Shown: piece by piece, positions 39,029 to 50,300 of the stretch | Position numbering within the stretch: the stretch's first letter is position 1 | Layout: the number at the start of each line of letters is the position of its first letter | Source: Ottelia alismoides | Lineage: Eukaryota > Streptophyta > Magnoliopsida > Alismatales > Hydrocharitaceae | NCBI GenBank assembly: GCA_037367405.1 | Contig: JAZKJV010000149.1 | Span: 930,001-994,000, forward strand | Direction of reading: 5' to 3' | Length of the DNA: 64,000 bases | Notes under the pieces: generated by a model | The model's input: the letters and a program-made list of their open reading frames with translations, nothing else | The model's database searches: none | What the model was told of the DNA's origin: nothing | Position numbers and translations under genes: made by a program

Positions 39029-41452
39029 CTTACTTGTCAAATGATCAGGCTGTGGATATGTGTTATAGGAGGTAATATAGCTGTGCATAACAGATCTGTC
39101 CGAAAGAACAATAGAAAGAAACTGAATTACAGAGGGAATGAAAGAATAAAAAGCTGGAATATTGTGTTGTGATTTCTTTCTAATAATCAAGTACATTATT
39201 CTCTTTTTTTGATATCAACGACTTCAACATCAATTAACTCAAATGCAATTTATCACCTCCAACTCGCTATATTTAATCACTCTCTACCTATCATATCAAC
39301 ATATCCTAAGGTCATTCCTCCCAATACCATCAAAACATATCTTAACATACTATACGGACGAGGGATAATGAATAATGAATGGAGTAATAATGATGTGATC
39401 ATTTCATTAGGGGATTGCTTACTCTGAGAGAAAGTTCTTTTATCCCAAGATAAAGATACGTTATTTCTCATCTAAACAGTCCAAGATTAACTCATGAGTT
39501 ACCTCACGATGTAGGAGATGTGTTAAAATTATCTCAGATAAAGAGCAAGATATTGGTCTCTTTATATTGACATGGAAGATTCTATCTCATAATAAGTCAT
39601 CTCATGATAAAGTGGTCATGATTCCATCATCAATTACGCCTCCTATTACAATATTTGTAATAAAAGCAAGACTTTTGTGTGTTTAAATAGTGATTTTTAT
39701 CTTGTCATTGTGCACACAATCCATACGATTCAAATAAAATAATACAACACCAAAATAATACAACACCATGTCAAAGTGGTACTGGCATACCCCTAGCTCC
39801 AACCCTACATTCTTGTGTTGGGTTTACTTGTAATGACCTTGCAATTTCTTTGGTATAATGATTTTAACCATGTTCAAATACACTTATTAACATAAAATAC
39901 ATATTATAATCATTAATTATGTTAATTAACACATAATCAATGTCATATCACGTCATAAATATCACTCCAACCCTCCCAACCCTCCAAACACCGACCACTC
40001 ACAGGAGGATACCCCAACTCAGCTCAACCTAGTAACCAAACTTTGCCTAAATTTATAGTGGAAAAGTCAAGCTTTGATCCACGTGGACCTATCAAACTTA
40101 GTACAAATTTTCAGAGAATTTATAGCTAGAATTCGACTTAGAACAACAAAGAAAGATAGTATGTTATGTTTGATTTCCAAGTAAGGGATCTCAAAAGGAG
40201 ATGAAACTTACTCCAAAGTACTACTTTTTAAGAGTTTTATGAAAGTTTTAAGGATGTTTGGTAGCTTTAATGGTCAAAACAAAATTCCATGGCCCAAGTG
40301 TAATAAAGTAGAAGAATGGCAACTAAACTAATTAGCTAAGCTAACAAGGGAAATGAATGTAGATTCCACCAATGGGGGGGGGGGTGTAAATGGACAAATT
40401 GCATGAAAAGGTAGTTGAACTTTAAACTTCATCTCTACTGAACACCTTGCAACCTTCATTTCAATTGACTTTGACTCTTGCTTGTTTTTGGTAGGGATGC
40501 ATATAGATATGAATATATCCGTATCCAATCTGCCATCGTATCCATTTTATATAGATTTTGACATTCGTACCCTTTTAAAATGGATACGGATATGGATATT
40601 ATTTTGATATCCACAAACATTTGTAAACGCATATTTATTTTCATATATGAATATAGTTATAGATTTATTTTTAATCATATTTAACATAAATTTATATCTT
40701 CTTTTAACATATTTTAATTAATAATTATAATTTAAGCACATTTAGTATATTTATCGTATGTACTCCATCTAATAGACGTATATTTAAGCTAATCTATAGA
40801 TTATTTCTAATATTATTTCTATGCAATTAATTACTCGTTTTACATCCATATTCATTTTCTAAGGATATGGTAACAAAGTTTTTAACATCCATTAATATTC
40901 ATACCTGCATTTGCATTTGTATTTAAAAATAGATGAAGATATGATAACACGTATATCCATATCCGCATGTTGGTATATGTTATCTTTTCTCATGCATCAA
41001 TGGTGCCATCACTACTTAACCTTCGGTTTAGATTTTTGACACGGGCAATATGTTTTTTTTACATTTTCACCCAATCCAATTAATCCAATTGGTGGATGAC
41101 ATTTTCTTAACCGAATTCAACCCAAACAGAATAATCCAGATTCAGTCAAATTGATCGAATATCCACCACTAGATGCATGACACTCGCCTCATTTTTCTGG
41201 ATAAGAAGACTGCATCTCAAAATAAGCTTTCTCGTATAAAGTGATTACATCATCAATTACATCCATGTTTACATTATTTATACATTCATTATTTCTTATC
41301 AATTGCATCTCTCGGTATGGTATTTATCTCTTCATCATCTCTCAAACCAATAAAAAGAAGGGAACTAAATCTCATTTCTCCATTTTACTTACAAAAACAA
41401 AGCCTCGTTGTTGTCTGGTGGAATCTCGACCTGTGAAGTGATTTTTAGTTTA
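39029..41452. other. AT-rich intergenic DNA with MITE-like pieces
   Basis: No gene recognised. A MITE-like block lies at about 39780-40050 (ends with CCAACCCT-rich text and AGTAACCAAACTTTGCC). At about 40490-40985 a field of ATCCGTATCC / GGATATGG motifs repeats in both orientations; similar motifs recur at 58120-58440. A G-run sits at about 40374-40384. Confidence 0.5.
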
Positions 41453-41772
41453 AGGTGGTTTCTGCTAAAGTACATGGGGGTAAACTCCTCTTTACTCACT
41501 CCTCTCTATAGTGTGGGACATACATTTTCTCCTTTTTAATACATTAAATACATCAATTCTCTTTTATCAATTCCATTAAAAAAATAACACATTATATCAT
41601 CGTATCATATAAAGATGATAAACTACACTACTTTTACTTACTTTTCCAAACTTCAATACAATCACATCACAATAATTACTGACTTTCCAAACTTCAATAC
41701 ATTCATATCACAACAAATCCACTTCAAACCCACCCCTAGTTTAATCCTTTATCTAAATACCAAAACATAAAT

Positions 41773-43256
41773 GGGATATTTACACCCATAACCTTGAGTA
41801 ATTTCGTAATTACCCTGAAACCCTCTATAAACACGAATTACACCGAGGACCCTGAATAGCAAGCAACTCTTACACTCATAACTCTGTGTTAACTTACATC
41901 TAAGCTTCCGTTAACTATTGACGGTATCCGTCAAGTATTTTACATTTATATCCTTTAAGTTTCTATTATTTTACATTTTATACCCTTTAAGTTTCTATTA
42001 TTTTATATTTTATACCATTCTCCTCCAACCCCTCGCCTACCTCCTCCTCCTCCAGTCAGGCACCCCTCTCAACGTCCTTCGCCGACCTCACCGTTCCCCT
42101 CCTCGCTGACACCCACTCCTCCCCTTCCGCTTGCTCCGACACCATCGTCGAAGCCCCCAGCCTCCAACTCCGCCCTGGCGCTTGCAAGCCACCCCTCTCT
42201 GCGATCCCAACCCACCGCTTCCAACTCAAGCCCCCCTGTAACCCCCCTCCACCTGGAAGACCCTTGCGACGCCCCCAGGGAGACCCTTCACTGCGACCCC
42301 GAGCCACCGCTTCCCCCTCCGATTGGACACCCCCTCCCTCCCTTCTGCAACACCCCTCCCCCTGCAAACCTTGCCCCTGCGAGCCTCGCCCCTGGAAGAC
42401 TCCTCCCTGCGACGCCCACTCCCTCTCGCTTGCAACAACCCCCTGCTGACCCCTCCCTATGACGCCCCCTCCCTCCCGCATGCAACAACCCCTTACGATG
42501 CCCCCTCCCTCCCACCTGCAATAACCCCCTACCGACCCCTCCCTACGACGCTCCTCCCTCCTGCAACAACCCCTTGCGACGCCCCCTCCCTCCCTCCTGC
42601 AACAACCCCCTGCCGACCCCTCCCTGCGATGCCCCCTCCCTCCTGCCTGCAAACCCCCCGGAAGATCCCTTACTGCGGCTTCGACCCATCGCTTCCCCCT
42701 CCGACTGGACACCCCCTCCCCCTGCAAGCCTCGTCCCTGCAAGACCTGACCCATCGCTTCCCCCTTCGCCTGAAAGCCCCTCCCTGCAACGCCCCCTCCC
42801 GCCCGCCTCCCCCCGGAAGCCCCATCCTGCAACCCCCCCTCCGCCTGGAAGCCCCTCCCTTGCAACGTCCCTTGTCCCACTTACAAGCCCCTCCCTACGG
42901 CCTCCACCTTCGTCGAGGCCTTCCGCCACCCCGGATCCCCGTCGGCAGCCTCACCATCATCAACCCTTCCTGTAAGACCCTCTCTGCCCTGGAAGCCCCA
43001 CGCCTGAAGTCATTTTGTTTATTTTTAACTTTCTATTAATCGTGGCCGTTAGTTCATGGATCAGTTAGATCAACTCACATTAGTTCATGGATTAGTTAGA
43101 TTAACTCACTCATGTGGTTGAGTTAATGAACAAAATTAACGGAAGGTTTCAAGTGTAAAATAAAGCATTTATTCAGGGTCCTCGGTGTAATTCGTGTTTA
43201 TAGAGGATTTCCGGGGTAATTACGAACTTACTCAGGGTTATGGGTGTAAATATCCC
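41773..43256. mobile_element. Mutator-like element with long TIRs and GC-rich cargo
   Basis: Terminal inverted repeats of about 85 bp: the left begins GGGATATTTACACCCATAAC and the right end is its near-exact reverse complement (through CTCAGGGTTATGGGTGTAAA). Nine-base flanks AACATAAAT (41764-41772) and AACATAAAA (43257-43265) match at 8 of 9, the Mutator target-duplication length. The centre (about 42010-42990) is strikingly GC/CT-rich in an AT-rich neighbourhood. No transposase is present. A smaller relative lies at 60765-61270. The structure fits a Pack-MULE, a Mutator-like element carrying non-transposon DNA; the source of the cargo was not recognised. Confidence 0.85.
42230..42900. repeat. 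CT-rich minisatellite inside the Mutator-like element
   Basis: Imperfect repetition of CCCCCTCCCTCC, TGCAACAACCCC and CTGCGACGCCCC phrases. It generates long proline-rich (+) and glycine-rich (-) open frames, the longest at 42056-42880 on the minus strand, which are composition artefacts rather than genes. Flanking non-repetitive GC-rich DNA at about 42050-42200 and 42900-42975 may be the original captured segments. Confidence 0.7.
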
Positions 43257-43322
43257 AACATAAAAACGTGTTACCTTCTAACAGTTTAACCCACCCTAAC
43301 CCACGTACCAAACCCACCTTTA

Positions 43323-43640
43323 GGGTGCGTTTGATTCGTGGATTATGTAAGGGAGGATAACTCGTTTTGTGTTTTGATGTTTGATTCGTGAGTTTAGAGT
43401 TGGGAGGATTTTGTGTGATGTGAGTGTATTGAAATATGAAAAAATATATAGTTATTGTGATAAGATTGTATTGAAATTTGAAAAAGTGGATAGTTGTGTT
43501 AAGTGATTATATTAAAGTTTGGATAGTGAGTAGAAGTTGAGTATTATACAATTTTTAGATGATATGATGATATAATATAATTTTTTTTACAAGAGAGAGC
43601 ATGCTCAAAGTGGGGGTAACGCCCACCCAAACGACACTCT
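43323..43640 (-). mobile_element. MITE family A, copy 3, inverted and abutting copy 2
   Basis: Begins AGGGTGCGTTTGATTCGTGG directly after copy 2. Its interior (GTATTGAAATTTGAAAAAGT and similar) is the reverse complement of the copy 1 and copy 2 interior. It ends near GGGGGTAACGCCCACCC, about 690 bp before the PP2C start codon. Confidence 0.7.
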
Positions 43641-44106
43641 CGTTACTTGGATGTTACTGTGCTGGGCACAACAGCAGCAGGGGGAATCCGCTCCCTCTAC
43701 AAATACCATACCAATACCATAGATGGAGTCGCGCAGACTGCAGAGTAATCAATCCGTGTCCGCTTCGCAGGCCCACGGTGCGGTCGTAGGAAGAGGCAGT
43801 CCAAGTCAACCACCGTTGTTGTCTTGTACAGCTGCGCCGCAGAGGATGGGGCTCCCGTCCCTGTGATTTCACACTCCTCCCTACTTTGGAAACGGCCATC
43901 GACCAATTTCCCAAGTAAATCTACTCCTCACAGTTGCACACACAATTAATCCTTTTCGCCGTTTGTGGGTCACAAGGTCCATGTGTGCTTTGCGCGTACC
44001 GCCCACCTGAGTCAAACGCAACACACAGACACCCCCTATTCATCATTCCTTGTCAAGCGAGCATTTGCTCTCCTACGACCCGTCTGCTTCCCAATAGGGT
44101 TTCGAG

Positions 44107-44216
44107 GTCAGTTCCTTGTTTTTCTTGGTATTTCGTGTTTGACCAGTGATTTGGTCTTTCTTTCTTTTCCCCTCTTTTCTTTTTTTGGTTTTGATTTGTG
44201 TTTTTTCTTGTTGCAG
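44107..44216 (+). other. Probable leader intron of the PP2C gene
   Basis: A donor-like gtcagt at 44107 and a strong pyrimidine-rich tract ending tgttgcag at 44216 would define a 110-bp intron in the 5' untranslated region, 110 bp upstream of the start codon. The 43650-44106 stretch is then the promoter and first leader exon; no sharp TATA box was seen. Transcript data would be needed to confirm. Confidence 0.5.
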
Positions 44217-44325
44217 GGAGGAATTTGAGAGGTGGGTCATGGTCAAAATCCGATCTTGGTGCTCGCTGGTGCTGCGATTTTGATGCGGAGAATCTAGAGG
44301 GCGAGGTTGAAGGAGGACTTGTTAT

Positions 44326-47300
44326 ATGGATCGGCTCTGTTGTTTCAAGGTTGGGTCTTCGAAGGTGAAACTGTGGTGTTTTGGGGTCGTTTATCTTTGT
44401 GATCTTTTCTCCTATGGGTGTTTTTTGTGCAATTTGTGTAAATAGTCGACTACTAGGTTTTGATTAAACCATAGAAGGCATGATTTTGATTTTCGATAGA
44501 TCGGAAAGCAAATAGTTGTTGATGCAAAATGGAGTATCCAAGAGCAGATTAGTGTTTTAATCTGGTAATTAGAACCAATGTCTGAGCAATTATAGCTTTT
44601 TATGAAGGCTCACGAGTCAATCTGGAATATTTGGGGCTCTCTTATTCTTCATGTATTTCGTAGACTACTTTTGATTTTACTTTTCCTTTGTTTTTATTTG
44701 TATAATCTTGAGCTTTCGATTGTAGTTGGCAGGCAACCCTTTGGGTGCTACAGGAAAAGGGAAGAGCAGCCAAGGTGATGTGAAAGTTACATTTGGGTTC
44801 AGTCTCGTGAAGGGGAAGGCGAACCACCCTATGGAAGATTACCATGTTGCGAAATTCGTAGACCACAAGGGGCATAAGCTTGGGCTATTTGCCATTTTTG
44901 ATGGTCATTTGGGAGACACTGTACCTGCATACTTGCAGGAGCACTTGTTTAAAAACATTCTCAGAGAGGTTGGCTATTTGCTTTAGCTAAAAGTCCGAAA
45001 ATCTAGAGCATCAATATGACTGGATATGGTTTTGGTTGTAGGGAGAATTCTATACAAATACAGAAAGAGCCATCAAAACTGCATACGAGACGACAGACAA
45101 TGCCATTCTTGCTCACAGTGCTGACTTGGGGAAAGGTGGTTCCACTGCAGTTACTGCGATACTGATTGACGGACAGGATCTTTGGGTGGCAAATGTTGGC
45201 GATTCTCGTGCGGTTTTAGCTTCACGTGGACGTGTGAGACAAATGACGGTAGATCACGAGCCCAACACCGAACGCCCCGAAATCGAGAATAGAGGTGGTT
45301 TTGTTTCAAATATACCAGGTGAGTTTCAGCAATGCTTGCTGGCCATTTCAAATGACAACGTAGTCAGATACTTTCTACCAGTTTCTATCCGGGGTTAGTT
45401 AATAGCTTGGTATTTAACCTTGTCAGCCGAGGATTTTTTCCAAGTAATATAAATTATATAATTTTGGTGCATTTCACACGGTGAGATGATCTTTAATATC
45501 TGCATATGTTGATACTGTAGTGGAATCATAGAATTAAAACATCGAAATGGTCCATCTAGTTAGCCCTTTGTTTGTGTAAAAATGGAATGACAGTAGAACT
45601 GTCCGGAAGGATCATTGCGCATATTGTATGACTTCCGGAAGAAACCAAAATAAACTTTGTTGGATATTGTCATATATAATCCTAGTACTTAGCACAAGCC
45701 ATCTTCTTCCTTGTTCAGAGAACATTGAAAACTATTTATTTAGTAGTCAAAGAAAATTTCTGGGAGCACATTCTGATTCAAGTTGCACATAGTAAACTAT
45801 GAAATGTATCAGCATTTCATAGTAGGCAATTTGTAATTGTTAGAAAATAGGAATGCGGAAGCATATCAGAGAAATAAATATATAGAATATGAAGAACATA
45901 CATGATTTTATGTGGAACCTTAGTCCTTAAGGAGTGGGATGAAACCACGGGAGAACTCCTCGGAGGCTGATAGTATATTGCTTTTCTCAATTGATACATG
46001 AGGTTTGAGGCTCTTTATATAGCCTCCACAGAGCCTCCAAGTCCCACCACTTGTAGATTTGGGACTAAACACATGGATGGGGTAAACTGAACTCACGCTA
46101 CATGACACAGAAAATATCAACATAACCGTCGGCTGCTATCGAGGACATTGCTTCTCATGTTGTGCAGGTGAGGAGGACGATCAGGCTGGAGTGTGAGTCA
46201 GCTGAAACTCCTCGTCAGAGAGCAGGTGCTCTGGACTGCGCCGGTCAGAGTCACTGCAACTGGAATGAGTCTCTTTGTCAGAGTACTCTGGCCCACCACA
46301 ACATGTGGACAACTGCTACATCTCCGAAAAGGATCGAACTGAAAAAGCCGTGGAGTGCAATCCTCGTCGGAGTCCATGGTCGCTGGAGAATGGAGTCTGA
46401 AATAGTCTCCTCGTTGGAGAACTGAGTCTCTCCATATGGCACAGAGAATGGTACTCTACTCTGGAGCCCATATGATACCACATGAAAACCCTTTCCCGCA
46501 TGGCATAGGGAATGGTCCTCTACTCTGGAGTCTCTATGTCTCGTATGAAAACTCTGACCGAAATAAAAGAATGATGGGGACCACGACAAATGATGGCATA
46601 TATGTGCTTATATGAAAAGACCGCATACATGTGCGTGTTTGAAATTTATGACTCGAAACCAATCGTCGAGTCTGAATAACTGAACCGCAGAGTCTGGAAA
46701 TCTGACTAGTCTGGAGAATTTAAATATGAAGAATATGGAATCTAGATTGACCAGTGACTCTACATAATACTCCCCCTTTCTACCATACTAGTCGGAATAC
46801 ATGACATCGACTACGTTGGGAGAAGACAATAAATGGGAAAAACATGAAAACACTTAGTCGATAATGATTTTTTTCGGCTTTCTCAACTAATCTTCACTTT
46901 TGTAATCATTTTTTAAAATTCTTGCGTACGACTTTTTTTGTACGTGCTTCTTTTCTTTTCTTTTTCTTTCTTTTTTTAATATCACAGCCCAAAGGGCCCA
47001 AATGCAACAGGGCTCCTCTCACTATCTCTCTTTCTCTCCGTCTCTCTCTCTCTCTCTCACTTTCTCTCCCCGTTTTTTAGTTTTCTTTAAACAATCGCCC
47101 AACTGAGCCTTACAATAAATTTGTTTTAAATAAAAACGGGCCATCAAGCCCTAGGATTCCCACGATAAGAACCCTCTCTGATATCGCCGCCGCCCCCTTA
47201 TTGGGGGTTTCTTCTCCACGCCGCTGCCTTGCGAGCTGATCTGGAGTTCACCGCGAAGCCTTGCGTGGAGAAGCCACACACTGCCTGCTGAAGGAGAAGC

Positions 47301-50300
47301 CTCGTGCCGCTTGCGCGAGGGAGGAGACAGGGGATCGGGGTTGCGCAAGTGGTGGCAGCCAAGGTTTTAAAAAACGTGCCTCGAGGCGCTGAGGCATATG
47401 CCTCGAGGCGTTTTTCAACAAAAACCACCTCGAGGCACATGAGGCGTATGTTAATTTGGCAACTTACGCCTTGAGACATTGAGGCATTGTCGAGGCGGTG
47501 AGGCGCTTGTGAGGCGTACGCCTCATCTGGAAAATCGAGACCTTGAAGTATCGGGAAAGGAAGTGATTTAGAGGCTTGAGCTACATGGAATAAGCTCCTC
47601 TATCTATGAAATAAGAGTAGACAATAGCTTAAAGTCTCAAAATCTGCTAATGTTTGTTTTTTCTGCATCCAACTAAGTTGATATAATGCAATTTCCATCA
47701 CCAAACTGCGAATAAAACTAGATCAACTTACTACAGGGAGCAAAATCAACCCATAAATGGAATTGAAGGGCAAAATCAGCCTGCTCTTTAAAGTTAACTG
47801 TGGCATCAATATGTGTATAAAATCGCATATGCCTAATAGGGCAGGCAAGGCACGTCAGTTTTATGAATCACAATAGAAATTTAATAGGCTATGATCAAGT
47901 AAATTTAAGTTTTCAAAAAAAAAAGTAAATCTATTTATGGCGATCATGATGCACCAAGTTAGCATTATTACTTCTAGCATTTTTCTACAAAGTTCTAGAT
48001 TTGTATAGTTTTTAACCTAAAAACTGAGGCTTACGCCTCGAACGCCTCGAGGCTTAGGCCTCGTCTCGTTTATGGGAAACCGCCTCGATCCGCCTCACGT
48101 TTTTTAAAACCATGGTGGCAGCATTGCGGGGGGTGACACACAATCGCCTGGGTTGCCGCCAAGAGCTCGTTTGCCACCTAGAATACGAGCGGCTATTGCT
48201 GCCTGAGGTTCGATCTGCTGGATGGAGTATCGCCTGCGAGATCTGCTGGATGGTCGGGGCATGTGCGCTCTGCCTGGAGCTTCATGCACGGAGCTTTCCG
48301 CCTAGGCGAGATGCGAGACGCGATCGAGTCGATGCTGGAGCTCGTGTGATGGACTGGAGCATGACTCGACAAGAGTAGCCGTTGAAGGGGGCATAGGCTG
48401 ACAATGCCTAGAGAACGAGGGCCCTCGCTGGTGGTATCTCTGATAAGAACAGAGGAATTTCCTGATTGTCGAAACCAACTCCAACACCAAGCAAGGGCTT
48501 GCATATAATGAGCATTGCGATGTTGGATACCGTGACGTTGAGGATGACGCTCGTAAGGAAGAAGACATCGCCAGTTAGGAAGACGGACACGGCTTGCATG
48601 ATTAGGGTTTCCAACGAAACCCTAGTAAACAAATTGTAGAACCTCCTTGATAAATCACAACTCTTGAATACATAATTAATCTTTATAAATAATTTTCAAA
48701 ATCGAATCTCGAACAGAAATGAGAATACGAAAACCTCGAGAATCGAACCCGCTCTGATACTATGTTAGAAAATAGGAATGCGGAAGCGTATCAGAGAAAC
48801 AAATATATAGAAATTGAAGAACACACGGGATTTTACGTGGAATCCTACTCCCTAAGGAGCGGAATGAAACCACGGGATAACGCCTCAGAGGGCCGATCGT
48901 CTATTGCTTTCTCAATGGATACAGGAGGTCTGGGGCTTCTTATATAGCCTCCATTGAGCCTCCAAGTCCCTCCACTGGTAGATGTGAGACTAAACACATG
49001 GATGGGGTAAATGGATCCTGAAGGGATTCATTTACCCTCCTATTACATAAGTAGCGCACAACCAAATACTCCAACAGTAATCATTCATATTAGCGCATTT
49101 GAAGTAGTATTAAGTTTCAATGAGACTGCTTGAGAAAGTGAATGCCCACAATCACTTGAACATAACATCGTTTCAAAAGGACTTAAAAAATTCCTTTTTT
49201 AGTATCTTATTCTATGACCCACCCAAAAGACCAGGGTCAAATCCCTCTGTAGGTAGCCGACCACCAACGTAAAAAATAGTCAAATCTTTCAACATGGATT
49301 TGATAAAAAAATCCATGTAGCCGATCCTACTTAAAATGGGAGATGGCCTCACCATTATTATAGTATCTTATTCTATGAGAATTTGTTGTCATTGCTACAC
49401 CCTTCATCTTTTGTTTTAAGATTAAGAGCATTTAATAGGTGATTCTTCTGTGCACATTTGTAGCTTCTAAATTATTGGATGTTTCTGCTCATGGTCCCTG
49501 AACTTTTAGTGCTTTAAGTAGAATATCACACAGATTGCAGAAGGATTCCATGGTTGGTAAAAGTTGCTAACTAAAAGGTGAAATAATACTTATTTCTCCC
49601 ATGCATTCAATAACGCGTTAGGTTGTGTCAGAGGTGAACAATTCTGTCAGGTTGCTTTTTTGGTAAATTTCCATCTCCTTTTTATCTCACAATAAGATTT
49701 CTGGGGGTCCAGTGTCCACTGAAAGGGTACCAAAACGTATTGTTTCCTGTAATTTACTTCTGTTTGTCCCCATCCTTTATTGAAGCGAGGAAATTTGTCC
49801 TCTTACAACCTTGCTTCCCACTCACCCAAAGGATGGAAATTTTATTTTGGCCAATTGTCTTATAGTCAAGAAATTGTAGTTGAATATGTTCTGTGTGTGA
49901 ACTATGAATGTAATGCTCCGCCCCCTTGCTTGCATTTGGGCCTTATGGCTCGCTAGAAACGCCAAGATCTTCAGGGGCCAAAGATTTTACAGGGAAAACG
50001 TTTTCGCGCATGTGGATTTACTTTTGAATGAGTGGTTGCTGCGGTGACGCTTTTGTCGGGTGTGGTGACTGGGGTGTGGACTGTGATTTTGACAGGGATC
50101 CTCTTGATCCCGGGTACTTGGCATCACATTGTATCTCTCTCCCCATCTCCCTCCTCTCGCTTTTTAATAAAATTGGGGCGAACACCACCACGTGTCTCCC
50201 CCGAACTTTGTTCAAAAAAAAATGAATGTAATGTGAAAATATTAGACGTGAGATCACATTTTATGTAACATGTAGTTGACACGCTAACCTTTTTAAAGCG

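Larger units (their letters stand above)
41453..43322 (+). mobile_element. MITE family A, copy 2, interrupted by a Mutator-like element
   Basis: The left part 41453-41772 and right part 43257-43322 together align with copy 1 (8842-9217): TTTTCCAAACTTCAATACA twice on the left, and AACCCACGTACCAAACCCACC on the right. The intervening 1484 bp is a later insertion. Confidence 0.75.
45838..49076 (-). mobile_element. Family T LTR element in PP2C intron 3, antisense
   Basis: A 3239-bp insertion bounded by the perfect 5-bp target duplication GTAAT (45833-45837 and 49077-49081). In its own orientation the 5' LTR is 48763-49076 (begins TGTTGGAGTATTTGG), followed by the primer site TAGTATCAGAGC (48762-48751), an interior without gag-pol, and a 3' LTR at about 46095-45838 whose first 50-100 bp and polypurine tract have been deleted. 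The interior near the 3' end (about 46095-46845) matches the interior of 28024-29457. A transporter-like fragment (48408-48632) and a nested hAT element (47360-48114) lie inside. It is non-autonomous and must have moved with enzymes supplied by another element. Confidence 0.9.

Noticed and set aside
42056..42880. A 274-codon glycine-rich open frame on the minus strand and matching proline-rich plus-strand frames
   Set aside because: They arise from a CT-rich minisatellite; all frames stay open because of composition, and it lies inside a non-autonomous Mutator-like element.
48751..48762. GCTCTGATACTA as part of a tRNA gene
   Set aside because: It is 12 bases next to an LTR end and matches only the tRNA 3' end: a primer-binding site. 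No cloverleaf follows.
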